Source: Nocardioides sp. Arc9.136 (GTDB taxonomy: Bacteria; Actinomycetota; Actinomycetes; Propionibacteriales; Nocardioidaceae). Taken from it: 64,000 bases of DNA. Positions 16,300 to 24,522 of the stretch are shown one piece after another. The stretch covers positions 868,001 to 932,000 of the forward strand of contig NZ_CP113431.1 of assembly GCF_030506255.1 (NCBI RefSeq). Reading direction: 5' to 3'. A program made the position numbers and the translations under genes. The notes under the pieces were generated by a model. That model ran no database searches. It was not told the origin of the DNA and worked only from the letters and a program-made list of their open reading frames with translations. Within the stretch, counting starts at the first letter, position 1, and every line of letters starts with the position of its first letter.

Positions 16300-17573
16300 C
16301 GGACCTGCAGCGCGTTGGCGACCTGGCGCAGGTGGCCGTCCGAGGGGGTGTTGACCACCCCGAGGACGCCCGTGGCGCGGCGGGTGACCATGGTGGTGGA
16401 GCCGCCGCCGTCGAAGTTCAGCGCCTCGTCGGCGCCCAGGTCGATCATGGTGGCGGCCAGCTCCACCATCGTCGCGCCGCGGCTGACCTCCTGCCGGCCG
16501 TCGACGACCAGCACGAGCACCTCGCCGGTGTCCCGGTCGATCCCGATGGCGGTGCGGGGGTGCATCTCCCGGTCGTCGACCACCTCGACGACGCCGTCGC
16601 GGACCAGCACCTTGTTGCCGCTGATCGCCATCCGGGGACCGCCCTGGAGCCACCACCGGACGTCGACCCGGGAGCCCTTGCGGAGCTTCCCGAGCGCCCG
16701 GGCGCCCGCGCCCCGGCCGACGAGCAGCGTGCCCCGGATCCTCTCGCCCGCGGACAGCCGTGCCCGGGTGCGCACGACCCTCCCGCCGCGCACGAGCACC
16801 ATGCGCACGCCCCGCCGCTGGCCGCTGGTGACCCGGTAGCCGGACGTGGTGCCCCACGCGGAGGTGTAGATGCCGACGCCGTCGGGCTCGACGAAGGGGG
16901 AGTTGAGGTTGGTCACCTTCATCCCGGGGCGCTGTCGCACGCCGGCGCGGAGCGCGACCTCGTCGATGTCCGCCCGACCGCGCTTGTCGACCAGGAAGGA
17001 GGAGGTCCACCCCGAGCGCCGCCCGTGCAGGACGCCGCGCTCGAGGTCCCGGCCGGTCCCCAGCGGCGCGCCGGTGTCACCGATGTCGAAGAAGTCGCCG
17101 TTGACCCCGGCGACCGTCGCGGACCCGGCCAGCAGCGTGGGGAGCGTGGCGGTGCCCGAGACGTTCCGGGCGCCGGCGTAGTCGAGGGACACCCCCGCCA
17201 CCGACGGGTCGACGGTCAGCAGCGAGAACCGCTGCGGTCCCCGGGCGTCGGCCTCGTCCCAGCGGGTCAGGCTGACGCCGGGAGCCACGTCGGAGCGGAC
17301 CGGCTCGGAGCGCTGGGCGAACCGCAGCAGACGCTGCGGCACGACCGGGGCGAGCAGGCCGGGCTCCCCGCCGGAGGTGTGCTGCGGCCCGCGCTCGGCG
17401 CGCAGGTCCGGACGGCCGGCACGGTCGGCACGCTCGGCACGATCGGCGCCGCCGCGCGGCGTACCGCCAGGTGGGGCGGTCGGGTCGTCGCCGGGCGCGG
17501 CGATCGCCGCGGTGGATCCGAGCATGAGGGCGCAGGCGAGGGCGCCGGAGGTCAGGGAGAGTCGGGCGCGCAC
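16278..17573 (-). CDS. secreted phosphodiester glycosidase-domain protein (NAGPA type)
   Basis: 431 residues with a Sec signal (MRARLSLTSGALACALMLGSTAAIAAP shown by residues 1-27, cleavage after AIA) and a Pro/Arg/Asp-rich linker. The NAGPA-type domain follows: AGVNGDFFDIGDTGAPLG, a central TAIGIDRDTGEVLVLVVDG and the signature ADEALNFDGGGSTTMV near residue 390. These enzymes remove sugar residues from phosphodiesters or act on exopolysaccharide; the substrate here is unknown. The GTG at 17573 begins the signal peptide. It ends inside the convergent lipoprotein gene. Confidence 0.88.
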   Translation of the reverse strand: MRARLSLTSGALACALMLGSTAAIAAPGDDPTAPPGGTPRGGADRAERADRAGRPDLRAERGPQHTSGGEPGLLAPVVPQRLLRFAQRSEPVRSDVAPGVSLTRWDEADARGPQRFSLLTVDPSVAGVSLDYAGARNVSGTATLPTLLAGSATVAGVNGDFFDIGDTGAPLGTGRDLERGVLHGRRSGWTSSFLVDKRGRADIDEVALRAGVRQRPGMKVTNLNSPFVEPDGVGIYTSAWGTTSGYRVTSGQRRGVRMVLVRGGRVVRTRARLSAGERIRGTLLVGRGAGARALGKLRKGSRVDVRWWLQGGPRMAISGNKVLVRDGVVEVVDDREMHPRTAIGIDRDTGEVLVLVVDGRQEVSRGATMVELAATMIDLGADEALNFDGGGSTTMVTRRATGVLGVVNTPSDGHLRQVANALQVRYTPPRG

Positions 17574-17592
17574 CCGCGCAAGGCTAGGCCGA

Positions 17593-19173
17593 TCACCGGC
17601 CCACCACGGGAAGATGGACGATCGTGTCCTCGATCGTGACCGCGCCGGGCAGGCGCGAGCCCATCAGCACGAAGGTGTCGGAGACGGGTGTGGCCAGCAG
17701 GTAGAGGTTCTGCCCCGCCGGCACGTCGACCGCCACCGACGGCAGCGCGACCCGTCGCGCCTCGCCGAGCACCGGACGCGGCTCGTCGATCGGCAGCACG
17801 TTGTTCTGCACCAGGCGCGCATCCAGCGGGCTGGTCCCGACCGCGAGCCCGTAGAAGGCGCGGTTCTGCACGCCCAGCGCGGTCATCGTGCCCGTGAGGT
17901 ACGGCGTGCCGGCGACCCGGATCGGGCCCTGCGCGACCTCGTAGGACAGCGGCGTGCCGACTCCCTCGAGCGTGGCGACGGTGCCGACCTCGACGGCGGT
18001 GTTCGCGCGCGGGGTGCGGATCGTCGTGCAGGTGCCGCCGGGGGTGGCCAGGTGCATCCTCCCGAAGCCGCGCAGCGTCGTCCGCCGGCCCTTGAGGACG
18101 TGGTCGAGGAAGCGGACGGTGAGCCTCTCGAAGTCGCCACCGGCCAGCTTCCGGCTGCACGGGTCGGTGTCGGCGGTCGTGCCGGCCGGGAGCACGGCGG
18201 GCAGGACGTGCCCGCCGTTGTAGCCCACGAAGATGCTGCGGCGGCGGGCCCCCGCCGTCATCGCCTGCTGCCAGTTCCGGAACCCCTGCTCGAGCGGGAA
18301 CAGCCCGTCGGTGGTGCCCTGGCCCAGCAGCATCGGGATGTCGAGGCGACGCCCCTGGCCCACGTGCCAGCGCGGGCCGTTCCTGCGGAAGAACGACACC
18401 ATGTCCTCGGTGCCGGGGATGCTGCCGTCGGGCCAGGTGCCGAGGGCAGCGCCCTCGACCAGGGCCTTGTAGACGCGGGGCGGCAGCGCGTCGCTGGGCA
18501 AGGAGGCGGCGCTGAGGGCGAGCGCCCACTCGGTGCGGACGACGCCGCTGGGGGCCAGGCTCTGGCTCAGGTCGTGCCAGGTGATCTGCGGGGCGAGCGC
18601 GTCGAAGACCGGCGTGCCGCGCGTGCGGAGCAGCTCGAAGGCGCCGACGTACTGGTAGCCACCGCCGTAGCTGCCGCCGATGGCGCCCAGCCGCGGGTCG
18701 CCCGGACCGTCCTGCTGGACCCAGGGCAGGCCAGCGGCGAGCCGGACCAGCCGGCGGACGTCGCGGCCCTCGAGGGCGGGGTCCTCGACGTGGGCGTGCC
18801 CGCCCGAGGCGCCGAAGCCGCGCTGGTCGAAGGTGAGCACGCCGTAGCCCGCGTCGAGGAACGCCTGCACCTCGCCCCGCGCCGCGCGGCTGCCGCCCCA
18901 GCCGTGGCTGTGCAGCACCATCGGGACGGGCCGCCTCGCCGACGCGCCCGCCGGCTTGAAGACGGTCCAGCAGATGTCGACCGGGGTACTTTCGCCAGGC
19001 TCCGGGACGCTGCTGACGCAGCCGTCGCGCTGGGTGGCGCCGGCCCGGATCGAGGAGTCGGCCGGGGCCACCGGGGCGGCGGCCGGGTCGGCGGCCGGAC
19101 TGCTCGGCGCGGCGGCCAGGCCGCCGGCGAGGAGGGCGAGGGTGGCGAGGAGCGTGCTGGTGGTACGGCGCAG
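17593..19173 (-). CDS. secreted alpha/beta hydrolase, CocE/X-Pro peptidase (S15) class, apparent CTG start
   Basis: 526 residues if started at the CTG at 19173. The mature part has the S15/CocE layout: LHSHGWGGS, FDQRGFGASGG, the nucleophile elbow IGGSYGGGYQ, an acid in QGTTDGLFP, a His in YNGGHV, and a C-terminal jelly-roll-like domain ending TIEDTIVHLPVVGR. From GTG at 19071 the protein would lack any export signal, but the frame upstream encodes RRTTSTLLATLALLAGGLAAAP, a clear signal peptide. No ATG/GTG/TTG precedes it in frame before a stop; a CTG does, with GGAGGA 9 nt upstream (19183-19188). The substrate may be an ester or peptide. Confidence 0.85.
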   Translation of the reverse strand: MRRTTSTLLATLALLAGGLAAAPSSPAADPAAAPVAPADSSIRAGATQRDGCVSSVPEPGESTPVDICWTVFKPAGASARRPVPMVLHSHGWGGSRAARGEVQAFLDAGYGVLTFDQRGFGASGGHAHVEDPALEGRDVRRLVRLAAGLPWVQQDGPGDPRLGAIGGSYGGGYQYVGAFELLRTRGTPVFDALAPQITWHDLSQSLAPSGVVRTEWALALSAASLPSDALPPRVYKALVEGAALGTWPDGSIPGTEDMVSFFRRNGPRWHVGQGRRLDIPMLLGQGTTDGLFPLEQGFRNWQQAMTAGARRRSIFVGYNGGHVLPAVLPAGTTADTDPCSRKLAGGDFERLTVRFLDHVLKGRRTTLRGFGRMHLATPGGTCTTIRTPRANTAVEVGTVATLEGVGTPLSYEVAQGPIRVAGTPYLTGTMTALGVQNRAFYGLAVGTSPLDARLVQNNVLPIDEPRPVLGEARRVALPSVAVDVPAGQNLYLLATPVSDTFVLMGSRLPGAVTIEDTIVHLPVVGR

Positions 19174-19266
19174 GGGACCCGGTCCTCCGGCTCGGACGTG
19201 CTGGCGCTGGATGAACGGTCCAGCGGGGCGGAGGTCACGCCCCGGCGGGGCGCCGGACCGGCCGGC

Positions 19267-20070
19267 TCAGGCGCAGGGGGCGGCGCCGAGCCGCGCGAGC
19301 CCCTGCAGATCGCCGGCGCCGAACGACGTGCGGCCGAGGTTGTCGGCGTACATCAGCTCCTCGCGGCTCTCGACGTGCGCCAGCCCGACGACGTGCCCGA
19401 GCTCGTGGTCGAGGATCGCGGTCTGCAGGTCGAGGGCCCGGGTGTCGGGGTCGTCGTAGGAGTCCCCGTCGGCGGGCAGCTCGGTGAAGACGGCGGTGTC
19501 CAGGACGACCATGCCGGTGCTGTAGCTCCAGCGCCCCGGCGTCTCGAGGTACGCCGCGCCACCGACGCCCGCGACGTCCCCGGCCAGCTCCTCGACCTCG
19601 TCCTCGTCGGCCCACCCGATGAGGACCGGGGCCGCGCGGCCCAGCGCGCCGATCCGGTCGGTGAAGTTGCGGTCGTCGGTCTCGCCCTCGTAGGAGAACC
19701 GCAGCCCGGTCGCGGCGGCAACCGTCGCGACGCTCCGCTCGACCATCGCGCGCCAGTGGGCCGGGGCGCCGGCCGGGTTCACGACGTACTCGACGTCCTC
19801 GCAGGGGTTCCAGGAGACCGGCTTGTCCGAGCCCGGCTGGGTGGCGGCGAAGCGGTAGGCGCCCGGCCCGGCCGGGACCGTCACCGCCTCGGCGCGGCGC
19901 TCCTCGGTACCGAGCAGCTCGCGCAGGCGGGCCCCGTTGCTGCCCGGGTCGCGCAGCAGCACGAGGCCGGCGAGGACGAGCGCGACCAGGACGCCCGGGA
20001 GGACCGGGCCGTGCCGGCGCCGCTCCCGGTGGTCCACACCCGCACGGTGACCGCTGGGGATGCGCCGCAA
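19267..20070 (-). CDS. membrane-anchored matrixin-like metalloprotease
   Basis: 267 residues: a short cytoplasmic basic start, one membrane segment (about 24-39), then a metzincin domain with WNPCEDVEYVVNP, the zinc motif HELGHVVGLAH at residues 222-232 (three His ligands, catalytic Glu) and a Met-turn at ELMYA. It should act outside the membrane. The frame opens with TTG at 20070; a GTG at 20037 is an equally good start and keeps the membrane anchor. It lies just upstream of the S15-like hydrolase on the same strand; no shared substrate can be named. Confidence 0.85.
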   Translation of the reverse strand: MRRIPSGHRAGVDHRERRRHGPVLPGVLVALVLAGLVLLRDPGSNGARLRELLGTEERRAEAVTVPAGPGAYRFAATQPGSDKPVSWNPCEDVEYVVNPAGAPAHWRAMVERSVATVAAATGLRFSYEGETDDRNFTDRIGALGRAAPVLIGWADEDEVEELAGDVAGVGGAAYLETPGRWSYSTGMVVLDTAVFTELPADGDSYDDPDTRALDLQTAILDHELGHVVGLAHVESREELMYADNLGRTSFGAGDLQGLARLGAAPCA

Positions 20071-20108
20071 TCCCGGCGGCCGTGGGGCGGGGCCTCTAGG
20101 GTCGGCGC

Positions 20109-21299
20109 GTGCGGCCGTGGAACACCTTCGTCGAGGGCGACAACCTCGACGTGCTCCGGGCGATGGCGGCGGCCGGCGAGCGGGTGGACCTGGTCTGCAC
20201 GGACCCGCCGTACAACACCGGCAACGACTTCGCCTACCGCGACGACTTCCGCGACTCCGGTGGCCGACCGGGGAGCCGGCACGACGCGTGGGTGGCGATG
20301 ATGCGCCCGCGGCTGGAGGCCTGCCGGGACCTGCTGCGCGAGACCGGCGCCCTCTTCGTGAGCATCGACGACAACGAGGCGCCCCGGCTGCGGCTGCTGC
20401 TCGACGAGGTGATGGGCGAGCAGAACTTCCTCGCCCAGGTCGTGGTCAACCTCAACCCCAAGGGCCGGCAGCTCGGGCGCGGGTTCGCCACGAGCCACGA
20501 GTACCTGCTGGCCTACGCCCGCGACGCGCGGCGGACCGTGCTGGACGCGAGCAGCGCCGAGACGGTCGACGAGCGCGACTTCCCGTTGCTCGACGAGGCG
20601 TCCGGCCGGCGCTACCGGCACCTGCCGCTGCGCAACACCAACAAGAAGTTCAACCCGGTCACCGCGCCGACCCTGCACTTCCCGGTCTGGGGCGACCCGG
20701 TGAGCGGGCAGGTGGCGACCGAGCCGTTCGCGGGTGCCGTCGAGGTCGGTCCCGTCTTCGGCGACGGGCGGCCGGCCGTGTGGCGCTGGAGCCGCCCGCG
20801 GATCCAGGAGCGCCCCGGCGACCTGGTGTGCCGGGTGGTCAAGGGCCGTGCCGGGGAGCGGGTCGACGTCTTCCAGCGCGACTGGCTGGACCGCGACACC
20901 CCCGGCGGTCGCCGCAAGAAGCTCCCGACCATCTGGCTGGCCGAGGAGGTCGGGTCGACCGACACCGCGGTCGCCGAGCTCAAGGAGCTGGTCGGGCACG
21001 TCTTCGAGTCGCCCAAGCCGACCGGCCTGGTCCGCCGCGTGCTCGGGACGATGCCCGACGACGCGGTGGTCCTCGACCCGTTCGCCGGCAGCGGCACCAC
21101 CGGCCACGCGGTCACGCTGGCGAACGCCGCCGACGGGGGCAGCCGCGCCTGCGTCTCGGTGAACTCCGCCGAGCCCACCCGGCCCGGCTCGAACGCCGAC
21201 CTCGCCGGCCTGCGCACGGTCGCCGACATCACCCGGGCGCGGCTGCGTGCCGTGGACGCGCTGCTCGGCGGCGGGCTGGTGGAGCGGGTCGGCTGGTGA
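20109..21299 (+). CDS. orphan DNA methyltransferase (beta class, type III Mod-like)
   Basis: 396-residue amino-methyltransferase of the N4/N6 family. Motif IV TDPPYNTGND is at residues 31-40 and the SAM motif I DPFAGSGTTGHAV at about 323-335, with a target-recognition stretch between: the beta order (IV-TRD-I). LKELVGHVFESPKPTGLVRRVL is typical of Mod subunits. No Res helicase-nuclease, restriction gene or specificity subunit lies nearby; its neighbours are a metalloprotease and an acyltransferase. It may therefore be a solitary epigenetic methylase or the remnant of a restriction system. The GTG start is 38 bp from the divergent metalloprotease. Confidence 0.9.
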   Translation: MRPWNTFVEGDNLDVLRAMAAAGERVDLVCTDPPYNTGNDFAYRDDFRDSGGRPGSRHDAWVAMMRPRLEACRDLLRETGALFVSIDDNEAPRLRLLLDEVMGEQNFLAQVVVNLNPKGRQLGRGFATSHEYLLAYARDARRTVLDASSAETVDERDFPLLDEASGRRYRHLPLRNTNKKFNPVTAPTLHFPVWGDPVSGQVATEPFAGAVEVGPVFGDGRPAVWRWSRPRIQERPGDLVCRVVKGRAGERVDVFQRDWLDRDTPGGRRKKLPTIWLAEEVGSTDTAVAELKELVGHVFESPKPTGLVRRVLGTMPDDAVVLDPFAGSGTTGHAVTLANAADGGSRACVSVNSAEPTRPGSNADLAGLRTVADITRARLRAVDALLGGGLVERVGW

Positions 21300-21316
21300 C
21301 CCGGCTCGGGGACCGC

Positions 21317-22726
21317 TCAGTCGACGCCGGCGGCCTTCTCCAGCGCGGCCACCTCGTCGTCGAGGTGGACGAGCAGCCGTTGCAGGTGCGGCACGGTGCG
21401 ACGACAGCCGGTCAGGCCGAAGGCCAGCTTGTCGTCGTACGACGTGCAGGTGATGTTGAGCGCCATCCCGTCGATGGGGATCGACAGCGGGTAGGTCCCG
21501 TCGAGGCGGGCGCCGTTCCAGTAGCGCGTGGAGCGCGGGCCGGGGACGTTGCTGATGATCACGTTGTACGGCGGCCGCACGATGCCCTGCAGCCGCAGCG
21601 CCGGGGTGAGGATCGCCGGGGCCTGGCCGAGCGCGCTCATCGCGACGATCTGCACCGGCGTCATCGACGACAGCGCCTCCTTGCCGTCGCGCATCGACCG
21701 GTGGATCAGGTCGAGGCGCCGGGCGGGGTCGTCCTGGTTCGTGGCGAGCTGCACCATGACCGCGCCGACCGCGTTGCCGCCGTCGGGATTGGCGACCTGC
21801 GACTGCTTGGCGTTGAGCCCGACCGGGACCATCGCGACCAGGGAGGAGTCCGGCAGCGCGTCGAGCTCGCGCAGGTAGCTGCGGAGCGCGCCGCTGCACA
21901 TCGCGAGGACGACGTCGTTGAGCGTGGTGCCGGTCGCCCTGCCGACCGCGCGCAGCCGCTCCATCGGCCAGTCCTGGGCGGCGAACCGGCGCGAGCCGGT
22001 GATCCGCTGGTTGAAGATCGTGCGCGGCGCGTAGAGCGACAGCGCGGAGGTCTCGTTGCGCAGCCCCTTGGTGAGGGTCCGGACCAGCGCGCCGGGCAGG
22101 CCGGCGGCCTCGGCGGTGATGCCGAGCGCGGTGCGCAGCGCCTGGACCGGGACCTCGGCGAGGTCGACCGGCGAGCGGTCGCGGGTGCGCGGCTCGCTGC
22201 CCGAGCGCGGCCGGGCGTCCCACGGGGCGCGCATGCCGCGCTCCTCGGGGTCCTCGCTCAGCACGCTCTGCAGCAGGCGCATCGCCGAGACGCCGTCGAC
22301 GAGGGAGTGGTGCACCTTGGTGTAGAGCGCGACCCGGTCGTCGTCGAGCCCTTCGATGACGTGGGCCTCCCACAGCGGCCGCTCCCGGGCCAGCCGGGTG
22401 CCGTGCAGCCGCCCGCACAGGTCGAGCAGCTCGCGGATGCGGCCGGGCTGGGGGAGGGCGCTGTGCCGGACGTGGTGGTCGATGTCGAACTGCTCGTCCT
22501 GCTTCCACACCAGCTGGCCGGCCGTGCGCAGCGACCGGTAGGGCCGCTTGAGGAACAGCGGCGACATCTCGTCGGCGTCGCGCATGCACTGGTACATCTC
22601 GCGGGTGTAGTCGGGCCCCGCCCCGGCCGGGTTCTCGAACAGCTGCAGGCCGCCGACGTGCATGGGCATGCTGCGGTTCTCGGCCATCAGGAAGGCCAGC
22701 GAGGTGGGATCGATCGGAGTGACCAC
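21317..22726 (-). CDS. wax ester synthase / diacylglycerol acyltransferase (WS/DGAT)
   Basis: 469 residues of the bacterial WS/DGAT family. The acyltransferase motif VHHSLVDG lies near residues 138-145, the N-terminal PIDPTSLAFLMAENRSMPMHVG is typical, and the C-terminal half has LNDVVLAMCSGALR, NVIISNVPGP and LNITCTSYDDKLAFGL. It transfers acyl-CoA to diacylglycerol or fatty alcohol to make storage lipid. The GTG at 22726 is preferred, with AAAGG 6 nt upstream; the longer frame adds a polar stretch. It stands alone between divergent genes. Confidence 0.93.
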   Translation of the reverse strand: MVTPIDPTSLAFLMAENRSMPMHVGGLQLFENPAGAGPDYTREMYQCMRDADEMSPLFLKRPYRSLRTAGQLVWKQDEQFDIDHHVRHSALPQPGRIRELLDLCGRLHGTRLARERPLWEAHVIEGLDDDRVALYTKVHHSLVDGVSAMRLLQSVLSEDPEERGMRAPWDARPRSGSEPRTRDRSPVDLAEVPVQALRTALGITAEAAGLPGALVRTLTKGLRNETSALSLYAPRTIFNQRITGSRRFAAQDWPMERLRAVGRATGTTLNDVVLAMCSGALRSYLRELDALPDSSLVAMVPVGLNAKQSQVANPDGGNAVGAVMVQLATNQDDPARRLDLIHRSMRDGKEALSSMTPVQIVAMSALGQAPAILTPALRLQGIVRPPYNVIISNVPGPRSTRYWNGARLDGTYPLSIPIDGMALNITCTSYDDKLAFGLTGCRRTVPHLQRLLVHLDDEVAALEKAAGVD

Positions 22727-22976
22727 GGAGGGCCTTTCGGTCGCGACGGGGAGCACCGGCCGCACGAGCACGGTCGGGGGTGAGTGTGGCTCGCGGTGAC
22801 GTCCGCCACAAGGGCGGGGCGCCGCGGGTCCGCTCCGGCCCAGGTGCCGTCCACAGGGCGGGCCAGCCGGCGGGTGCTCCCCAGCGGCGGCCGGACGCCC
22901 GCTGCCCGGCGCGCCGCGTCCCTAGCGTCCTTCCCGTCACCGGAACCAGCCGGTGCGCGAGACCTCGGGAGAAGAC

Positions 22977-23378
22977 ATGGACAAGCGGTTCGGCAACGGC
23001 CTGGCGACGGGTGCGGCGGCGGTCGGGGTGGTGGCCGGCCTCGTCGTCGGCGGGTGGACCGGAGGGGCGGCGGTCGCCGACGGGGGCACGGATCGGGGCA
23101 CGGTGGCCCCCGGGCAGGTCGCCGGGAAGCCCTACAAGCCGGTTCCCCACACGATCGTCGAGGTCACCGGGGACAAGGTCAACGGCTTCGAGATCCTCCG
23201 ATACGACGGCAGCGAGCAGTTCCCGCCGACGGACTCCGAGGCGCACGCCGAGTGCCGGGAGTACGACACCGAGGTGGCTCGGGTGCGCTGCCGCAGCGAG
23301 GTCCGCACCTGGTACCGCGACCTCGCGGACATGAAGCGGGCGATCAACTACGCGCAGTCGCTCGCCTCGCCGTCGTGA
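22977..23378 (+). CDS. secreted hypothetical protein
   Basis: 133 residues: MDKRFGNGLATG then a Gly/Val/Ala hydrophobic segment (about 14-36) ending AAVADGG, which reads as a signal peptide or N-terminal anchor. The mature part is short and charged, with two Cys (ECRE, RCRSE) that could pair, and ends YAQSLASPS. It has a clear GGGAG ribosome site. No family is recognised. The FUSC gene begins 40 bp later on the same strand. Confidence 0.75.
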   Translation: MDKRFGNGLATGAAAVGVVAGLVVGGWTGGAAVADGGTDRGTVAPGQVAGKPYKPVPHTIVEVTGDKVNGFEILRYDGSEQFPPTDSEAHAECREYDTEVARVRCRSEVRTWYRDLADMKRAINYAQSLASPS

Positions 23379-23418
23379 CCGGTCGGCGTCCCGCCGGGGC
23401 TCTGGCACGATCGGCCGC

Positions 23419-24522
23419 ATGCACGAGCCCGGCCCGGTCGACCGCCTCCGCGAACGCGGCCGGACCTCGATGCGGGCCCGGCTCGACCGGCTGTCGGCCA
23501 AGCGATGGCAGATCGGGCAGTGCGCGGTCGCGGCGGGCGTGGCCTGGTTCGTGGCTGCCGACCTGCTCGGGCACCCCACGCCGTTCTTCGCGCCGGTCGC
23601 CGCGGTGGTCAGCCTCGGCACGTCCTACGGCCAGCGCCTGCGCCGGGTCGCCGAGGTCACCGTCGGCGTGGCCGTCGGCGTGCTCGTCGGGGACCTGCTC
23701 ACGCTGCAGATCGGCACCGGCGGGTGGCAGCTGACCCTGGTGGTCGTGCTGGCGATGTCGACCGCCTTCCTGCTCGACGGGGGGCAGCTGGTGGTCACCC
23801 AGGCCGCCGTGCAGTCGATCGTCGTCTCCACCCTGGTGCCCGATCCCGGCGCCGGCCTGGTGCGGTGGACCGATGCGTTGGTGGGCGGTGCCGTGGCGCT
23901 GCTCGCGGCCACCGTCGTGCCCTCGGCGCCCCTGCGGCGACCGCGGGAGCAGGCGGCGCTGGTGGTCCGGAAGATCGCCACGCTGCTGCGCGCCGCGGGG
24001 GAGGTGATGACCGACGGGGCGTCGGACCGCGGCATGGCGCTGCTGGCCGACGCCCGCACGACCGACCGGCTGATCCGGGAGCTGCAGGCCGCCGCCGACG
24101 AGGGCATGGCGGTCGTGACGTCCTCGCCGTTCCGGGTGCGGCACCGGGGGAACCTGCGACGGATGGCCGACCTGGTCGAGCCGCTGGACCGGGGGCTGCG
24201 CAGCACCCGGGTGCTGGTGCGCCAGGTGGCGGTGCTGGCCTACCACCGCCGGCCGGTCCCCTCCTCCTACGCGCTGCTGGCCCTGGACCTCGCCGACGCC
24301 GCGGACGCGGTGGCCGAGGAGCTGGAGGCCGACCGCACGCCGGCCGCGGCCCGGTCGGCACTGCTCGCCGTCGGGGACGCCTCCGGGCGGGTCGAGCGGG
24401 CCGCCGAGATGAACGCCGAGGTCGTGCTCGTCCAGCTCCGGTCGGTCGTGGTCGACCTGCTGCTCATCACCGGCATGGACCAGCTGGAGTCGACCAACGC
24501 GCTGCCGCCACCGCCGCGATGA
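23419..24522 (+). CDS. FUSC/aromatic acid exporter-like membrane protein
   Basis: 367 residues. The N-terminal half has five or six membrane segments (about 35-160) with the FUSC signature GQCAVAAGVAWFVAADLLGHPTPFFAPVAAVVSLGTSYGQRLRR; a cytoplasmic helical region of about 190 residues follows, ending LITGMDQLESTN. The family includes fusaric acid and aromatic-acid efflux components; the substrate is unknown. Its stop overlaps the start of the DinB-type polymerase (ATGA), so the two are translated together. Confidence 0.87.
   Translation: MHEPGPVDRLRERGRTSMRARLDRLSAKRWQIGQCAVAAGVAWFVAADLLGHPTPFFAPVAAVVSLGTSYGQRLRRVAEVTVGVAVGVLVGDLLTLQIGTGGWQLTLVVVLAMSTAFLLDGGQLVVTQAAVQSIVVSTLVPDPGAGLVRWTDALVGGAVALLAATVVPSAPLRRPREQAALVVRKIATLLRAAGEVMTDGASDRGMALLADARTTDRLIRELQAAADEGMAVVTSSPFRVRHRGNLRRMADLVEPLDRGLRSTRVLVRQVAVLAYHRRPVPSSYALLALDLADAADAVAEELEADRTPAAARSALLAVGDASGRVERAAEMNAEVVLVQLRSVVVDLLLITGMDQLESTNALPPPPR

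Noticed and set aside
13714..17010. Very long open frames opposite or beside glgC and the glycosidase
   Set aside because: Arg/Pro/Gly/Ala-rich translations with no domain signatures; shadows produced by G/C third-position bias.
20109..21299. Restriction-modification locus
   Set aside because: Only the methyltransferase is present; no Res, nuclease or specificity gene on either side.
22780..23334. Open frame over the wax synthase promoter and the secreted protein
   Set aside because: No family and composition typical of an out-of-frame reading; the secreted 133-residue frame has a real ribosome site and signal.
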